A DNA stretch of 64,000 nucleotides from Deltaproteobacteria bacterium (GTDB taxonomy: Bacteria; Myxococcota_A; Polyangia; Polyangiales; JADJMO01): contig JACPFM010000044.1 of assembly GCA_016182965.1 (NCBI GenBank), positions 1-64,000 of the forward strand, written 5' to 3'. Under the pieces are notes generated by a model. The model made no database searches and was not told the DNA's origin. It saw nothing but the letters and a program-made list of their open reading frames with translations. This document shows positions 31,852 through 40,033 of the stretch, one piece after another. Made by a program: the position numbers and the translations under genes. Position 1 is the first letter of the stretch; every line of letters starts with the position of its first letter.

Positions 31852-32268
31852 CTACTTCGGCGGCGGGGGCGGCGGGGTGCTCGAGCAGGTGCCCGAGACG
31901 ACCGCGGTGCAGGTGTAGATCGCCGTCTTCGTCGAGTCCGGCGGCACGATGACCCCGTTCAAAGTGACCTTCCTCGGCGTGCCGGTGAGGCTGCTGCCGC
32001 AAGTGCTGGTCGTCGCCTTGCCGCTCGGGATGCTGATCGTCGCGACGACATTGGCGGTCGACGAGAGCGCCGCGCCGCCCGTCTTGACGATCGTGATCGT
32101 CCCGGTGGTGAACAGATCTCCCCGGTAGACGTTGGTGACGCTGCAGCTGAACGTCGGCGGGACGTAGATCGGGGTGGGAGAGGGACCTGGCACTACTCCG
32201 GCGCTCGCGGGGGCGGCGATCAGTCCGACCACGGCGAGGAGCGCCGACGCGCGAAGAACGTGGTTCAT
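31852..32268 (-). CDS. Small secreted protein with Pro-rich tail, function unknown
   Basis: A 138-residue exported protein: MNHVLRASALLAVVGLIAAPASA is a Sec signal with an ASA cleavage site. The mature chain is beta-rich with Thr/Val (TFSCSVTNVYRGDLFTTG), has four Cys, and ends in PPPPPPK. A very strong ribosome site (AGGAGG, five bases before the ATG at 32268) suggests high expression. No family recognised; an adhesion-like Ig/FN3 fold is possible. It converges with the FHA activator. A GGCACGTGCC array lies 106 bases upstream. Confidence 0.7.
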   Translation of the reverse strand: MNHVLRASALLAVVGLIAAPASAGVVPGPSPTPIYVPPTFSCSVTNVYRGDLFTTGTITIVKTGGAALSSTANVVATISIPSGKATTSTCGSSLTGTPRKVTLNGVIVPPDSTKTAIYTCTAVVSGTCSSTPPPPPPK

Positions 32269-32373
32269 GAGTCCTCCTGGACGCCGGCCCCCGTGCATGC
32301 GGCGCGCCGCCGTCCGATCGCGCGCAACACGTCGAAATGTCGTGCCGCGGTCGGGGCTCTGCGCGATCGAAGC

Positions 32374-32408
32374 ACCGGCACGTGCCCGGCACGTGCCCGG
32401 CACGTGCG
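32374..32408. repeat. GGCACGTGCC palindrome array, copy 2
   Basis: Three copies of an 11-base unit GGCACGTGCCC in tandem, each with a CACGTG core. It lies between the transglutaminase-like lipoprotein and the small secreted protein, 106 bases upstream of the latter's start. It matches the array at 22448-22479. Confidence 0.85.
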
Positions 32409-32423
32409 GTCACGCCGTCGCTC

Positions 32424-33314
32424 TCACGGCGCGAGCTCGACCACCCAGTCGTTCGGCGACGACAGCTCCGGCGGGAGATACCCGAGCGGCGCGCCCTTGG
32501 CGGTCACCTCGGCGAACGCGTACTTGCGGCTCTTCCAGCGGAAGGCGGTGCCGTTGGTCGGCAGCGGCACGCCGATCATCGTGTGCGCGTGCGCCTTGGA
32601 GCTGAGGATCACCGCCTCGATCCCGAGCTCGTTGAGGATCATGTAGAGGAGCAGCGCCTTGGAGTCGCAGTCGCCCTTGCGCTTGCTGATCACCAGCGGC
32701 GGCGGGCGCAGACCGAACGGGTCTTCGGGGATCTCGTAGGGGATCTGCTGCACGTACGAGAGCGCGAGGTCGGTGAGCTGCACCGCGTCGAGCTTCGCGG
32801 CGTCGGCGCGCGCGCGGAACCGCTTGGCGATGACCCGCACGTCGTCGTCGGTGCGCGTGATCAGCTTCTTGTAGACGCAGGACATGTCGGCCGCGCAGCC
32901 CGGCGGCGGCGACCACTGGAACGACTTCGGGCCGATGCGCTTGAACTGCACCGACCTCGCGTAGCTCGCGTAGAAGGCGTCGACCGCCTTCTGCTCGGCG
33001 GCGGCGAGCGCGTAGCCGAGCTTGTGCTTGGGCGGCACGTCGAAGGTGAAGCTGACCGCGTCCTTCTTCGGCGTGCCGTCCGGGTATATCGCGGTGCCGA
33101 GATCGACCGCGCCCTTCTTCGCGCCCGGGATGGGCTTCATCTTCGGCGCCTTCTCGGGCTCGTCCTCGTCGTCGGTCGGATCGGGATCGAGCTCGACCGG
33201 CTTGGGCTTCTTCTCGGGCTCCGAGAGCGCCGACAGATCGATGCCGCAGGCGAGGAGCGGCGTGAACAGCAGCGCGAGCGCCAGGAAGACGTCAGCTCGG
33301 CATCGGGACGACAT
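32424..33314 (-). CDS. Transglutaminase-like lipoprotein
   Basis: A 296-residue lipoprotein: MSSRCRADVFLALALLFTPLLACG carries a lipobox (LLAC). After an acidic, Lys/Pro-rich linker (about 30-60) the C-terminal half has a transglutaminase-like core: Cys in GDCDSKALLLY, His in KAHAHTMIGV, and a following FAEVTAKG strand that may carry the third residue. The family includes cysteine proteases and amidases rather than only true transglutaminases. The open frame extends 11 codons upstream, but the ATG at 33314 gives a good signal peptide. It overlaps the DUF350 gene end by 23 bases, so the two are probably one operon. Confidence 0.75.
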   Translation of the reverse strand: MSSRCRADVFLALALLFTPLLACGIDLSALSEPEKKPKPVELDPDPTDDEDEPEKAPKMKPIPGAKKGAVDLGTAIYPDGTPKKDAVSFTFDVPPKHKLGYALAAAEQKAVDAFYASYARSVQFKRIGPKSFQWSPPPGCAADMSCVYKKLITRTDDDVRVIAKRFRARADAAKLDAVQLTDLALSYVQQIPYEIPEDPFGLRPPPLVISKRKGDCDSKALLLYMILNELGIEAVILSSKAHAHTMIGVPLPTNGTAFRWKSRKYAFAEVTAKGAPLGYLPPELSSPNDWVVELAP

Positions 33315-33837
33315 CGCGCGGGAGCTCCGGGAGCGGCAGGAGACCATCGAGGATCGTGCGCAGGCCGGGGGCGGCGAGCAGCGCCATGACGACGACCACC
33401 GCGCCGAGGGCGAGGGCCGGCGCGACGTTGCCCTTGCGGATCTCGTCGAGCTCGTCGACGTTGCGCGTGAGGCGCGCGAAGATGCGGATGCCGAGCGCGA
33501 TCACCGCCGCGCCGACGACCAGCGCGCTGCCCACGTGCAGCACCGCGTAGGTGAGGAAGCGCAGCAACATCGACGGCGCGAGCGACTGGCCGCGATAGAG
33601 GAGGTCCATCGCGTCGAAGCTCGCCTGCACCGCAGGCTGCACCAGCAGCCCGAGCGAGACCAGACAGCTCGCCTGCATCACGCCGAGCGCCGCGTTGCCT
33701 TCGGCGAGGGCGCGATCGCCCTCCGGCTGGCGCAAGAGGAGCGTGACGACCCGCAGGCCGAAGAAGATCCCGAACGCGCCGACGAGGACGCCGAAGGTCA
33801 GCTTCGCGAGCCCGGTGAGGAACAGCGGAGTGTGCAT
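33292..33837 (-). CDS. DUF350-family membrane protein
   Basis: A 181-residue membrane protein with about five or six hydrophobic segments. Two repeat units each contain the acidic-plus-GN pattern of the DUF350 family (LAEGNAALGVM and DELDEIRKGNVAPAL), which fits PF03994. DUF350 proteins often sit near ATP-grasp or transglutaminase-like genes, as here. Its 3' end overlaps the transglutaminase-like gene by 23 bases. Function unknown; a role in envelope modification with that neighbour is inference. Confidence 0.65.
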   Translation of the reverse strand: MHTPLFLTGLAKLTFGVLVGAFGIFFGLRVVTLLLRQPEGDRALAEGNAALGVMQASCLVSLGLLVQPAVQASFDAMDLLYRGQSLAPSMLLRFLTYAVLHVGSALVVGAAVIALGIRIFARLTRNVDELDEIRKGNVAPALALGAVVVVMALLAAPGLRTILDGLLPLPELPRDVVPMPS

Positions 33838-33858
33838 CCGCCGCCCAGCATAGGCAGG

Positions 33859-36816
33859 TCAGTGCAGGCTGTCGCGCGCCTCGTCCCGCGTGACGCGCGC
33901 GGCCTCCGCCGCGGAGGCCAGCGGCAGGGTGAAGCGGAAGGCCGTCGTCGCCCCGGGCTCGCTCTCGGCCCAGATGCGACCGCCGTGCGCCTCGACGATG
34001 CCGCGCGTGATGTAGAGGCCGAGACCGAGCCCGGCGATCCCGCGCCGCCGCGCGGTGCGCGTGCGCCCGAACCGCTCGAACAGGTTGCCGAGCTCGTGCT
34101 GCGGGATCCCCGCGCCACGGTTGATCACCGAGACGCGAACCTCCTCGCCGGAGCGCTCGATCTCCACCACGATCGGCGCGCCGGCTTCGCCGTACTTCAC
34201 CGCGTTCGACACGAGGTTCCCGAGCACCTGCTCGAACCGTTGCGGGTCGACGCGCACCCGCGGCACCTCCCCGTGGATCACCAGCCGGATCACGTCGCCG
34301 CGGGTCTGGCCGGTCATGCGCTCGAGCGACTCGTGCGCGAGGACGGCGAGGTCGACGGCCGCCAGCTCCAGGTCCAGCCGCTGGGACTCGACGCGCGAGA
34401 CGTCGAGCAGGTCGGCGATCATGCGGTCGAGGCGGTGCGCGTTCGCGAGGATGTGCTCGAAGGCGGTCTTCACGTGCGCGTCCTGCGTCCTTCGCGCGTG
34501 CATGCCGGCGTACACCGAGATGGACGTGACGGGTTGGCGGAGGTCGTGGGCGATGATCGAGATCCACTCCTCGCGCAGGCGCTCGAGGACGCGCTGCGCG
34601 CTGACGTCGACGATGTGACAGACGAAGTGCGCCGGCTCTCCGCGCGCGTCGCGGACGACCGTGGCGTGCACCTCGACGGGGAGCGCCGAGCCGTCCTTGC
34701 AGAGGTACCTCTTGGCCAGCACCTGCTCCGGCCCCGCCGTCCTGCTGAGGCGGGCGCCCCTCGCGAGATCCTCCGGGTCGGTGAGGTCCTGCTCGCGCAT
34801 GCGCACGAGCTCCACGTCGTCGTAGCCGGTCATCTCGCAGAGGGCGTGGTTCACGCGGAGCCAGCGCCCGTCGAGGTCGACCAGCGCGACGCCGATGGGC
34901 GCCTCCTCGAAGGTGAGCCGGAACTGCTCCTCGCTGCGGCGGAGCGCCTCGCGCGCATGCTTCTGCGCGCCCACGTCGCGCGAGATCGTGGAGACGCCCT
35001 CGATCACCCCCGCGGCGTCGCGAATGGGCGAGATGGTCAGCGACACCTCGACCGGCGAGCCGTCCTTGCGGAGCATGCGCGTCTCGAAGCTCTCGATGGT
35101 CTCCCCGCGGCGCACCCGTTCGAGCAGCGCGCGCATCGTCGACTCTCCGCCGGGGAGGAGGACCGCGCTGGGGCGACCGATCATCTCCGCGGCGGTCCAG
35201 CCGAACTGGCGCTCCGCGGCGCGGTTCCAGTCGGTGACCACGCCGTCCATGGTCTTGCCGACGATGCCGTCCGCGGAGGACGAGATGATCGCGGCGAGGC
35301 GGGAGGCGGCGAGCTCGGCGCGGCGCTGCTCGGTGACGTCCTGGATGATGCCGACGACGCGGACCGGCTTCTTCTCCTCGTCGAAGACGACCTCCGCGAC
35401 CTGCCGCACGACGCGCTCGGCGCCGTCGGGGCGGATGATGCGGGGGTAGGCCGCGTCGCGCGGCTGATGACCCGCGAGCCCGCGCTGCGCGCTCTCCCGC
35501 AACCCCTCGCGATCGTCGGGGTGCACCATCGCCATGAACTCGTCGAAGCTCAAGGGTCCCTCGTCCCGTGCGCGGCCGCAGATGCGGTAGGTCTCGTCCG
35601 ACCAGCGCACCTCGCCGGTCGCCGGGTTCCACTCCCAGCTGCCGATGCCCGCGACGCGCTGCGCGAAGGCCAGGCTCCACTCGCTCTCGCGCAGGGCCGC
35701 CTCGGCGCGCGTGCGCTCGGCAAGCTCCTTCCTGGCAAGGTCGTGCTCGTGGGCGTGCGCGATCGCGATCGCCGCGTGCTGCGCGAAGAGCTCGAGGACG
35801 CGCTCCTCGTGCGCGGTGAAGTCCGTCCCGTCGATCTTTTCGGCAACGTAGAGGTTGCCGAGGAGGTGATGACCGCCGTGGATGCCGACGCCGAGGAAGC
35901 TCCGCATCGGCGGGTGGTTCGCGGGCCACCCGCAGAACCGCGCGTCGCTCTGCAGGTCGGGCGTGCGGATGGTCTGCTGCTCGCGCGCGACGGCGCCGAG
36001 CAGACCCACCGGCCGCGGCGTGCGACCGATCGCCCGGGCCCGCTCCTCGCTCAGGCCGCTGAAGACCCACGGATCGAACGGCGCCTCCGGATCCTCCTGG
36101 CAGATGCCCAGCGCGGCGTAGCGCGCGCCGGCCACGGAGCGTGCCTGATCGACGATCTGCTGCAACACGCTTCGGAGCTCGAACTCCTGCGCGATGGCCA
36201 GCGCGGCGTCTCGCAGGCCCTCGAGCTGCGTCCGCAGATCGCGCTCGGCCTCGTAGGCCTGCGCCTTGGCGATCCCGGTGGCGAGGATGTCGGCGACGAT
36301 GCGGATCACCGCGTGGTCCTCGGCGCAGAGCGCGGCGGGGTCCCGCAGCCCGTAGGTGAGCACGCCGACCAGCTCGGAGCCGGACAGCAGCGGGACCGCG
36401 ACCATGCTCGCGCAGCCGCTCTCCTCGAGGCTGTCTCGCACGTGCTCGAGCGCGGGGTCCACCTCGTCTTCCTCGTTGACGACCTGCACCTCGCGCGTGA
36501 TCGCGGCGCGCCCGGCGAGCGTGCTCTTCTCGAAGCCGCAGTGCGCGAGGCGGTCGGCGACATGCGACGGGAGGTGACGCTGACCCGCGAGCAGCAGCGT
36601 CGATCCATCCTCGGCGGCGGTGCACACGTACGCGACGGCCGCGCCGAGGTTCTCGATCGCCTGATCGAGCGTGACCTCGATCATCCGCGCGAGCTCGAGC
36701 TCGCGCGACGTGACCATCGCGACGTGCGCGATCGTCGCGACGCGATCCGTGCACAACGTCTCGAGCGTCTCTTCGCTCGAGGGTTCACGCTCCGGCCCGT
36801 CGCCCGAGCTCGCCAT
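33859..36816 (-). CDS. Multi-PAS/GAF sensor histidine kinase
   Basis: A 985-residue soluble kinase. Domains in order: GAF (about 30-190), GAF (about 205-355, with GRTPRPVGLLG), PAS/PAC (about 370-495, GIGSWEWNPATGEVRWSDET), PAS (about 500-620), PAS (about 625-745), HisKA with phospho-accepting His757 in SIIAHDLRQP, and HATPase (about 860-970; N box NLVSNAVKYGE, G boxes GAGIPQ and GLGLGLYI). No receiver and no membrane segment, so it must pass phosphate to a separate regulator; none is adjacent. Start ATG at 36816 follows a stretch of C-rich DNA; the open frame extends much further as a high-GC artefact. Confidence 0.93.
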   Translation of the reverse strand: MASSGDGPEREPSSEETLETLCTDRVATIAHVAMVTSRELELARMIEVTLDQAIENLGAAVAYVCTAAEDGSTLLLAGQRHLPSHVADRLAHCGFEKSTLAGRAAITREVQVVNEEDEVDPALEHVRDSLEESGCASMVAVPLLSGSELVGVLTYGLRDPAALCAEDHAVIRIVADILATGIAKAQAYEAERDLRTQLEGLRDAALAIAQEFELRSVLQQIVDQARSVAGARYAALGICQEDPEAPFDPWVFSGLSEERARAIGRTPRPVGLLGAVAREQQTIRTPDLQSDARFCGWPANHPPMRSFLGVGIHGGHHLLGNLYVAEKIDGTDFTAHEERVLELFAQHAAIAIAHAHEHDLARKELAERTRAEAALRESEWSLAFAQRVAGIGSWEWNPATGEVRWSDETYRICGRARDEGPLSFDEFMAMVHPDDREGLRESAQRGLAGHQPRDAAYPRIIRPDGAERVVRQVAEVVFDEEKKPVRVVGIIQDVTEQRRAELAASRLAAIISSSADGIVGKTMDGVVTDWNRAAERQFGWTAAEMIGRPSAVLLPGGESTMRALLERVRRGETIESFETRMLRKDGSPVEVSLTISPIRDAAGVIEGVSTISRDVGAQKHAREALRRSEEQFRLTFEEAPIGVALVDLDGRWLRVNHALCEMTGYDDVELVRMREQDLTDPEDLARGARLSRTAGPEQVLAKRYLCKDGSALPVEVHATVVRDARGEPAHFVCHIVDVSAQRVLERLREEWISIIAHDLRQPVTSISVYAGMHARRTQDAHVKTAFEHILANAHRLDRMIADLLDVSRVESQRLDLELAAVDLAVLAHESLERMTGQTRGDVIRLVIHGEVPRVRVDPQRFEQVLGNLVSNAVKYGEAGAPIVVEIERSGEEVRVSVINRGAGIPQHELGNLFERFGRTRTARRRGIAGLGLGLYITRGIVEAHGGRIWAESEPGATTAFRFTLPLASAAEAARVTRDEARDSLH

Positions 36817-36901
36817 CGAAATTCCCCCCGCCCGGTCGTGGGGATGCAACGGCCGCGCCGCCGAGGAAACGCACACGGCGATTACAGCGCACGCGGACGA
36901 G

Positions 36902-37564
36902 CTATCGCGCCGCCGCCGCGGCGTGCAGCGCGTCGAACAGCTGGAGGAAGGCGTGCGCGCCGAGCTCGAAGCCGGCGGCGATCTCGTCGCGACGGGTCGC
37001 CCAGAGCGGCTCGACGATGCGGTGGAACATCTCGGAGTGCTCGAGGTCGAGCACCTCGTGGGTCGCGTAGTGGACGACCTCGTCGCGGCGAAGCCAACCG
37101 CGCGCGACGATGCCGCGCCCGAGCTCCGCCGACAGCACGGCGAAGAGGTCCTCGATGATCCCGAGCGTGGCGACCGCGCCGAAGGCCTCGCCGGCGCCGC
37201 AGACGCCGTCGAGCGTCGCGTTGAAGGCGCGCACCGCCGGACCGATCGGCCGCGCGCGCGCCTCGCGCTCCGCAACCCCGAGCCGGGCGAGCAGCTCGAG
37301 GAAGGTGCGCTCGTGCGAGCCGGCGAGCTCACCGCGGCCGTGCTCGTCGAACGCGTTCTGCACCAGGGGCAGGCGATCTTCGAGCCGTTCGAGGCGGCTC
37401 GCGAGGACGAGCATGGGCCGGTTGAAGTGCGCGACCGCGCGGAAGAACTGCACCTGTGATTCGACGAACGCCGCGCGCGACAGGCTGCCGTCGGCGAGGG
37501 CGCGGAAGTAGGGCGTGGAGCTCGCGTCGAGCCGCGCCCGGAGGGCGGCCAACCAGGTTCGCAT
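36902..37564 (-). CDS. Heme-oxygenase-like diiron (CADD/PqqC-type) protein
   Basis: A 220-residue all-helical protein. Pattern fits the iron-containing redox enzyme family (PF14518, heme-oxygenase-like fold): NAFDEHGRGE, SHERTFLELL, and late HYATHEVLDLEHSEMFHRI supply the Glu/His ligands for a two-metal site. Members oxidise small amines, amino acids or fatty acids with O2 (for example p-aminobenzoate synthase CADD, UndA, SznF). Start ATG at 37564, 38 bases from the divergent DUF3419 gene. Substrate unknown. A TenA/thiaminase II assignment is less likely because the metal residues are conserved. Confidence 0.7.
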   Translation of the reverse strand: MRTWLAALRARLDASSTPYFRALADGSLSRAAFVESQVQFFRAVAHFNRPMLVLASRLERLEDRLPLVQNAFDEHGRGELAGSHERTFLELLARLGVAEREARARPIGPAVRAFNATLDGVCGAGEAFGAVATLGIIEDLFAVLSAELGRGIVARGWLRRDEVVHYATHEVLDLEHSEMFHRIVEPLWATRRDEIAAGFELGAHAFLQLFDALHAAAAAR

Positions 37565-37602
37565 CGCGGGGATGATAACGCGCTCTGGTATGCTCCGCGG
37601 CG

Positions 37603-38514
37603 GTGATCACCGAGGGTTTGAAGTTCGCCATCGTGCGCGAGGACCCGCGGCTCGAGGAGGCGTTGATCGATCGCTTCGCGCTGAAGTCGCCGCTGGTCGT
37701 CGCGTCCGGCGGCTGCACCGCGCTCACGCTGGCCACGCGCAGCGGCGTCGAACGGGTCACAGCGTTCGATCTCAACCCCGCGCAGCTCGCACACCTGACG
37801 CGCAAGCGCGAGGCGGCCGACCGGGGCGATCTCGAGGGGCTCGCCGCGCTCGAACGGTCGGGCGCGTTCGAGGCCCTGTTCCGCGTGCTCCGTCGCTTCG
37901 TCGAGGAGCTCGTCACCCCGGAGCTCCCCGCCTTCTTCGGCGGCGGCGACCGGCGGGCGATCGTCGCGCGGATGGTCGCGTCGCCCTACTGGCCGGCCGC
38001 GTTCGCCACCACGTTCAACGAGCCCTTCCTCCACGCGATGTTCGGCCCTGCCGCGACCCAGCACGCCGCGCCGGGGTCGTACCCGCCGTACTTCCAGCGG
38101 GTCTTCGAGCGGGGGCTGTCGCGCGACGACGCCGCCGACAACCCGTTCCTCCAGCACGTGTTCCTCGATCGTCCGCGCACGCCGCCCGCGTGGGCGGCCC
38201 GGCCGATCGTCGCGCCCATCGATCTCGTGCAGGGGACGCTGCTCGACGTCCCCGCGCTCGAGCGCTTCGATCTGCTCAGCCTGTCGAACGTCTTCGACTG
38301 GTCGGACGACGCGCTCGTCTCGGCCTGGTCGTCGGCGATCGTCCGGGCCGCGAGGCCGGGCGCGGTGGTGCTGCTCCGTCAGCTGAACAACCGCCGGGAC
38401 CTGCGCTCGTTCTTCGCGCCCGCGTTCACCTTCGACGGCGCGCTCGGCCGCGCGCTGTGCGACGGCGATCGCAGCCTCTTCTACGAGCGCGTCGAGGTCG
38501 GAGTCCGCGTGTGA
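37603..38514 (+). CDS. DUF3419/BtaA-like SAM 3-amino-3-carboxypropyl transferase
   Basis: A 303-residue protein of the PF11899 family. VVASGGCTALTLATR is the SAM-binding glycine loop and VTAFDLNPAQLAHLTRKREA the following acidic strand and helix. FDLLSLSNVFDWSDD and VLLRQLNNRRDL are later family blocks. BtaA moves the 3-amino-3-carboxypropyl group of SAM to diacylglycerol in betaine-lipid synthesis. BtaB, the N-methyltransferase, is not nearby, so the acceptor may differ. GTG start at 37603. Its stop overlaps the next start (GTGTGA), coupling it to the GNAT-like gene. Confidence 0.75.
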   Translation: MITEGLKFAIVREDPRLEEALIDRFALKSPLVVASGGCTALTLATRSGVERVTAFDLNPAQLAHLTRKREAADRGDLEGLAALERSGAFEALFRVLRRFVEELVTPELPAFFGGGDRRAIVARMVASPYWPAAFATTFNEPFLHAMFGPAATQHAAPGSYPPYFQRVFERGLSRDDAADNPFLQHVFLDRPRTPPAWAARPIVAPIDLVQGTLLDVPALERFDLLSLSNVFDWSDDALVSAWSSAIVRAARPGAVVLLRQLNNRRDLRSFFAPAFTFDGALGRALCDGDRSLFYERVEVGVRV

Positions 38515-39425
38515 GGTACCGCGTCCTGCTCCAGGAGTCGCACGAGCTCGCGCCGTACGTGGCGCAGCTGCGGGAGCTCGAGCGATCGATCACCTACCCG
38601 CTGGCCGACGGCGCCGAGCACTTCTTCATCGATCACGGGCCCGACTACCACCCGTTCTTCTCCACCATGGGGCAGCGCGCGGGCTTCCTGCTCGCGTTCG
38701 ACGGCGAGCTCCTGGTCGGGACGTTCGCCGGCGTGCTGCGGCGCGCGCGCCTCGGCGACGCGCTCGTCCCCTCGCTCTACCTCGCCGACTACAAGATCCG
38801 CGCGTCGCACCGGGGCACCGGCGTCGCCGCGTCGATCATCTGGAGCTGCGTCGCCCTGCTGCGCGAGCCGGAGCTTCGCGCGCCACGCATCTTCTACGGG
38901 GCGGCGATGCGCGGCGCGCGCGGCGATCTCATGCGCAGCGCGCGCGGCCTCAAGCGCGTGATGCGGCTGACGCGACCGATCGCCTCGCTCGAGGTGTTCT
39001 TCGCCGATCCGGCGCGGCTCGCGGCGCTCGACCTCGCCCACGCGCCCGGTCCGCCGCGCGGGCGCGGGCTCGATCTGTCGCCCGACGCGTCGACGCTCGC
39101 GCGAGGGCCGGGCATCGTCAGCACCGCGGGCCGCAAGGATCTGCGCCTCGTGTCGAGCGGATCGCCGTTCGCGCTCGAGCACCTGCCGCTCGGCCCGGCG
39201 CAGCAGGCCGGCGGGTTCGGCGCCTACCTCAAGGCGTGCGGCGAGGCGCTCTCGGGCTCGTCCGCCCGCGCGTGCTTCGCGGTCGACGAGCGGCTCGACG
39301 ATCGGGTCCGCTGGCTGCGTGGGCAGCGCGTTCAGCCGGGCGCGCGTTGCACGGTGTACGCGCTGCGCGTGCCCCCCGCGCGCGGTCCGGTCGACTGGGT
39401 GCACCTCGCGTCTTCCGAGATATGA
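38511..39425 (+). CDS. GNAT-like acyltransferase
   Basis: A 304-residue protein starting at a GTG overlapping the DUF3419 stop. The first 170 residues look like a GNAT fold: YLADYKIRASHRGTGVAASII matches the acyl-CoA-binding loop (R-G-T-G) and the next helix. The C-terminal 130 residues contain a second, more degenerate half with LRLVSSGSPFALEHLPLGPA. Likely N- or O-acylates a small molecule. Because the gene is coupled to the DUF3419 enzyme, the acceptor may be its amino-carboxypropyl product; that is inference. It is followed by 608 bases of repeat-rich DNA. Confidence 0.6.
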   Translation: MRYRVLLQESHELAPYVAQLRELERSITYPLADGAEHFFIDHGPDYHPFFSTMGQRAGFLLAFDGELLVGTFAGVLRRARLGDALVPSLYLADYKIRASHRGTGVAASIIWSCVALLREPELRAPRIFYGAAMRGARGDLMRSARGLKRVMRLTRPIASLEVFFADPARLAALDLAHAPGPPRGRGLDLSPDASTLARGPGIVSTAGRKDLRLVSSGSPFALEHLPLGPAQQAGGFGAYLKACGEALSGSSARACFAVDERLDDRVRWLRGQRVQPGARCTVYALRVPPARGPVDWVHLASSEI

Positions 39426-39491
39426 CGCGGGCGCTACGCTGACCGCTTGTCTTGAACGGTGTCGCTGCATCGAGTGGCGCATGGCTTCGGG

Positions 39492-39589
39492 TCGTCAGTC
39501 GTCAGTCGTCAGTCGTCAGTCGTCAGTCGTCAGGCAGAAGAAGATCGAGAGACGGAGAGGCCTTTCGTCTCGAAACTGACGACTGACGA
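39492..39589. repeat. Heptad stem element R1 (TCGTCAG / CTGACGA)
   Basis: Left arm: six perfect tandem copies of TCGTCAG at 39492-39533. Right arm: two copies of the reverse complement CTGACGA at 39576-39589. Between lies a short purine-rich spacer (GAGAGACGGAGAGG). The arms can pair as a long stem with several registers. Confidence 0.95.
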
Positions 39590-39628
39590 CTGAGACCATG
39601 TGAAACAATCGGACCGGCGCGGTTCCGA

Positions 39629-39728
39629 GGTCGAAGGTCGAAGGTCGAAGGTCGAATCGAGAGCCCATTTCCACGGGGTTCCAGGGGCTCGGCCCCTGGT
39701 TCGACCTTCGACCTTTCGACCATCGACC
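39629..39728. repeat. Heptad stem element R1b (GGTCGAA / TTCGACC)
   Basis: Same layout as R1 but with a different 7-base word. Four copies of GGTCGAA at 39629-39656, then an inner perfect hairpin CCAGGGGC-tcg-GCCCCTGG (39681-39699), then three copies of TTCGACC and a degenerate fourth at 39700-39728. Confidence 0.92.
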
Positions 39729-39763
39729 AAGCTCGACGAAAGATTCGCAGTCTCTGACGACTG

Positions 39764-39895
39764 ATGACCCGGGCTTTCGCGAGCGGCGCGCGCACCATCG
39801 AGGTTCGCGACGACGGCAAGGGCATCCTCACGCTGCGGCTGCCGATGCAGCCCCTGTCGGTCGATCGATTCCGCGTGACGCCCCCGACGACGTGA
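39764..39895 (+). pseudogene. 43-codon reading frame, probably the 3' end of a lost gene
   Basis: Translates to a chain containing TIEVRDDGKGILTLRLPMQPL and ending SVDRFRVTPPTT. Codon use is strongly GC-biased at third positions like real genes here. The ATG lies inside a CTGATGA half arm, so the start is probably supplied by the inserted repeat and the true 5' end of the gene is missing. The alternating beta pattern suggests the last strands of a beta-sandwich, perhaps a glycosidase or carbohydrate-binding domain. Not matched to a family with confidence; a genuine short peptide cannot be excluded. Confidence 0.35.
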
Positions 39896-40033
39896 ACGCC
39901 GGGAGCGTCCAGTCGCCCGATGCGACCGGCGGCTCGAACATGATCTTTGTCCTGTCGGGGCGGCTCGTCCGTGTCGGCGGAGGCGCGTTCGCTCCACCCT
40001 GTCGCGAACCCGAGCGAGTCATCGAGGCGAAGA

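Larger units (their letters stand above)
39426..40033. other. 608-base repeat-rich gap
   Basis: Between the GNAT-like gene and the dehydratase operon. It holds two heptad stem elements (39492-39589 and 39629-39728), a half arm (39754-39767, CTGACGA/CTGATGA) and a 43-codon reading frame (39764-39895). No promoter for the operon could be assigned, but it must lie in the last 140 bases, since the next gene starts at 40034. Confidence 0.75.

Noticed and set aside
36902..37564. TenA/thiaminase II
   Set aside because: The Glu/His pattern expected of a two-metal site is present and the TenA active-site Cys is not evident.
39492..39589. CRISPR array
   Set aside because: Repeats are 7 bases and contiguous, with no unique spacers and no cas genes; the arms are inverted copies, not direct repeats with spacers.
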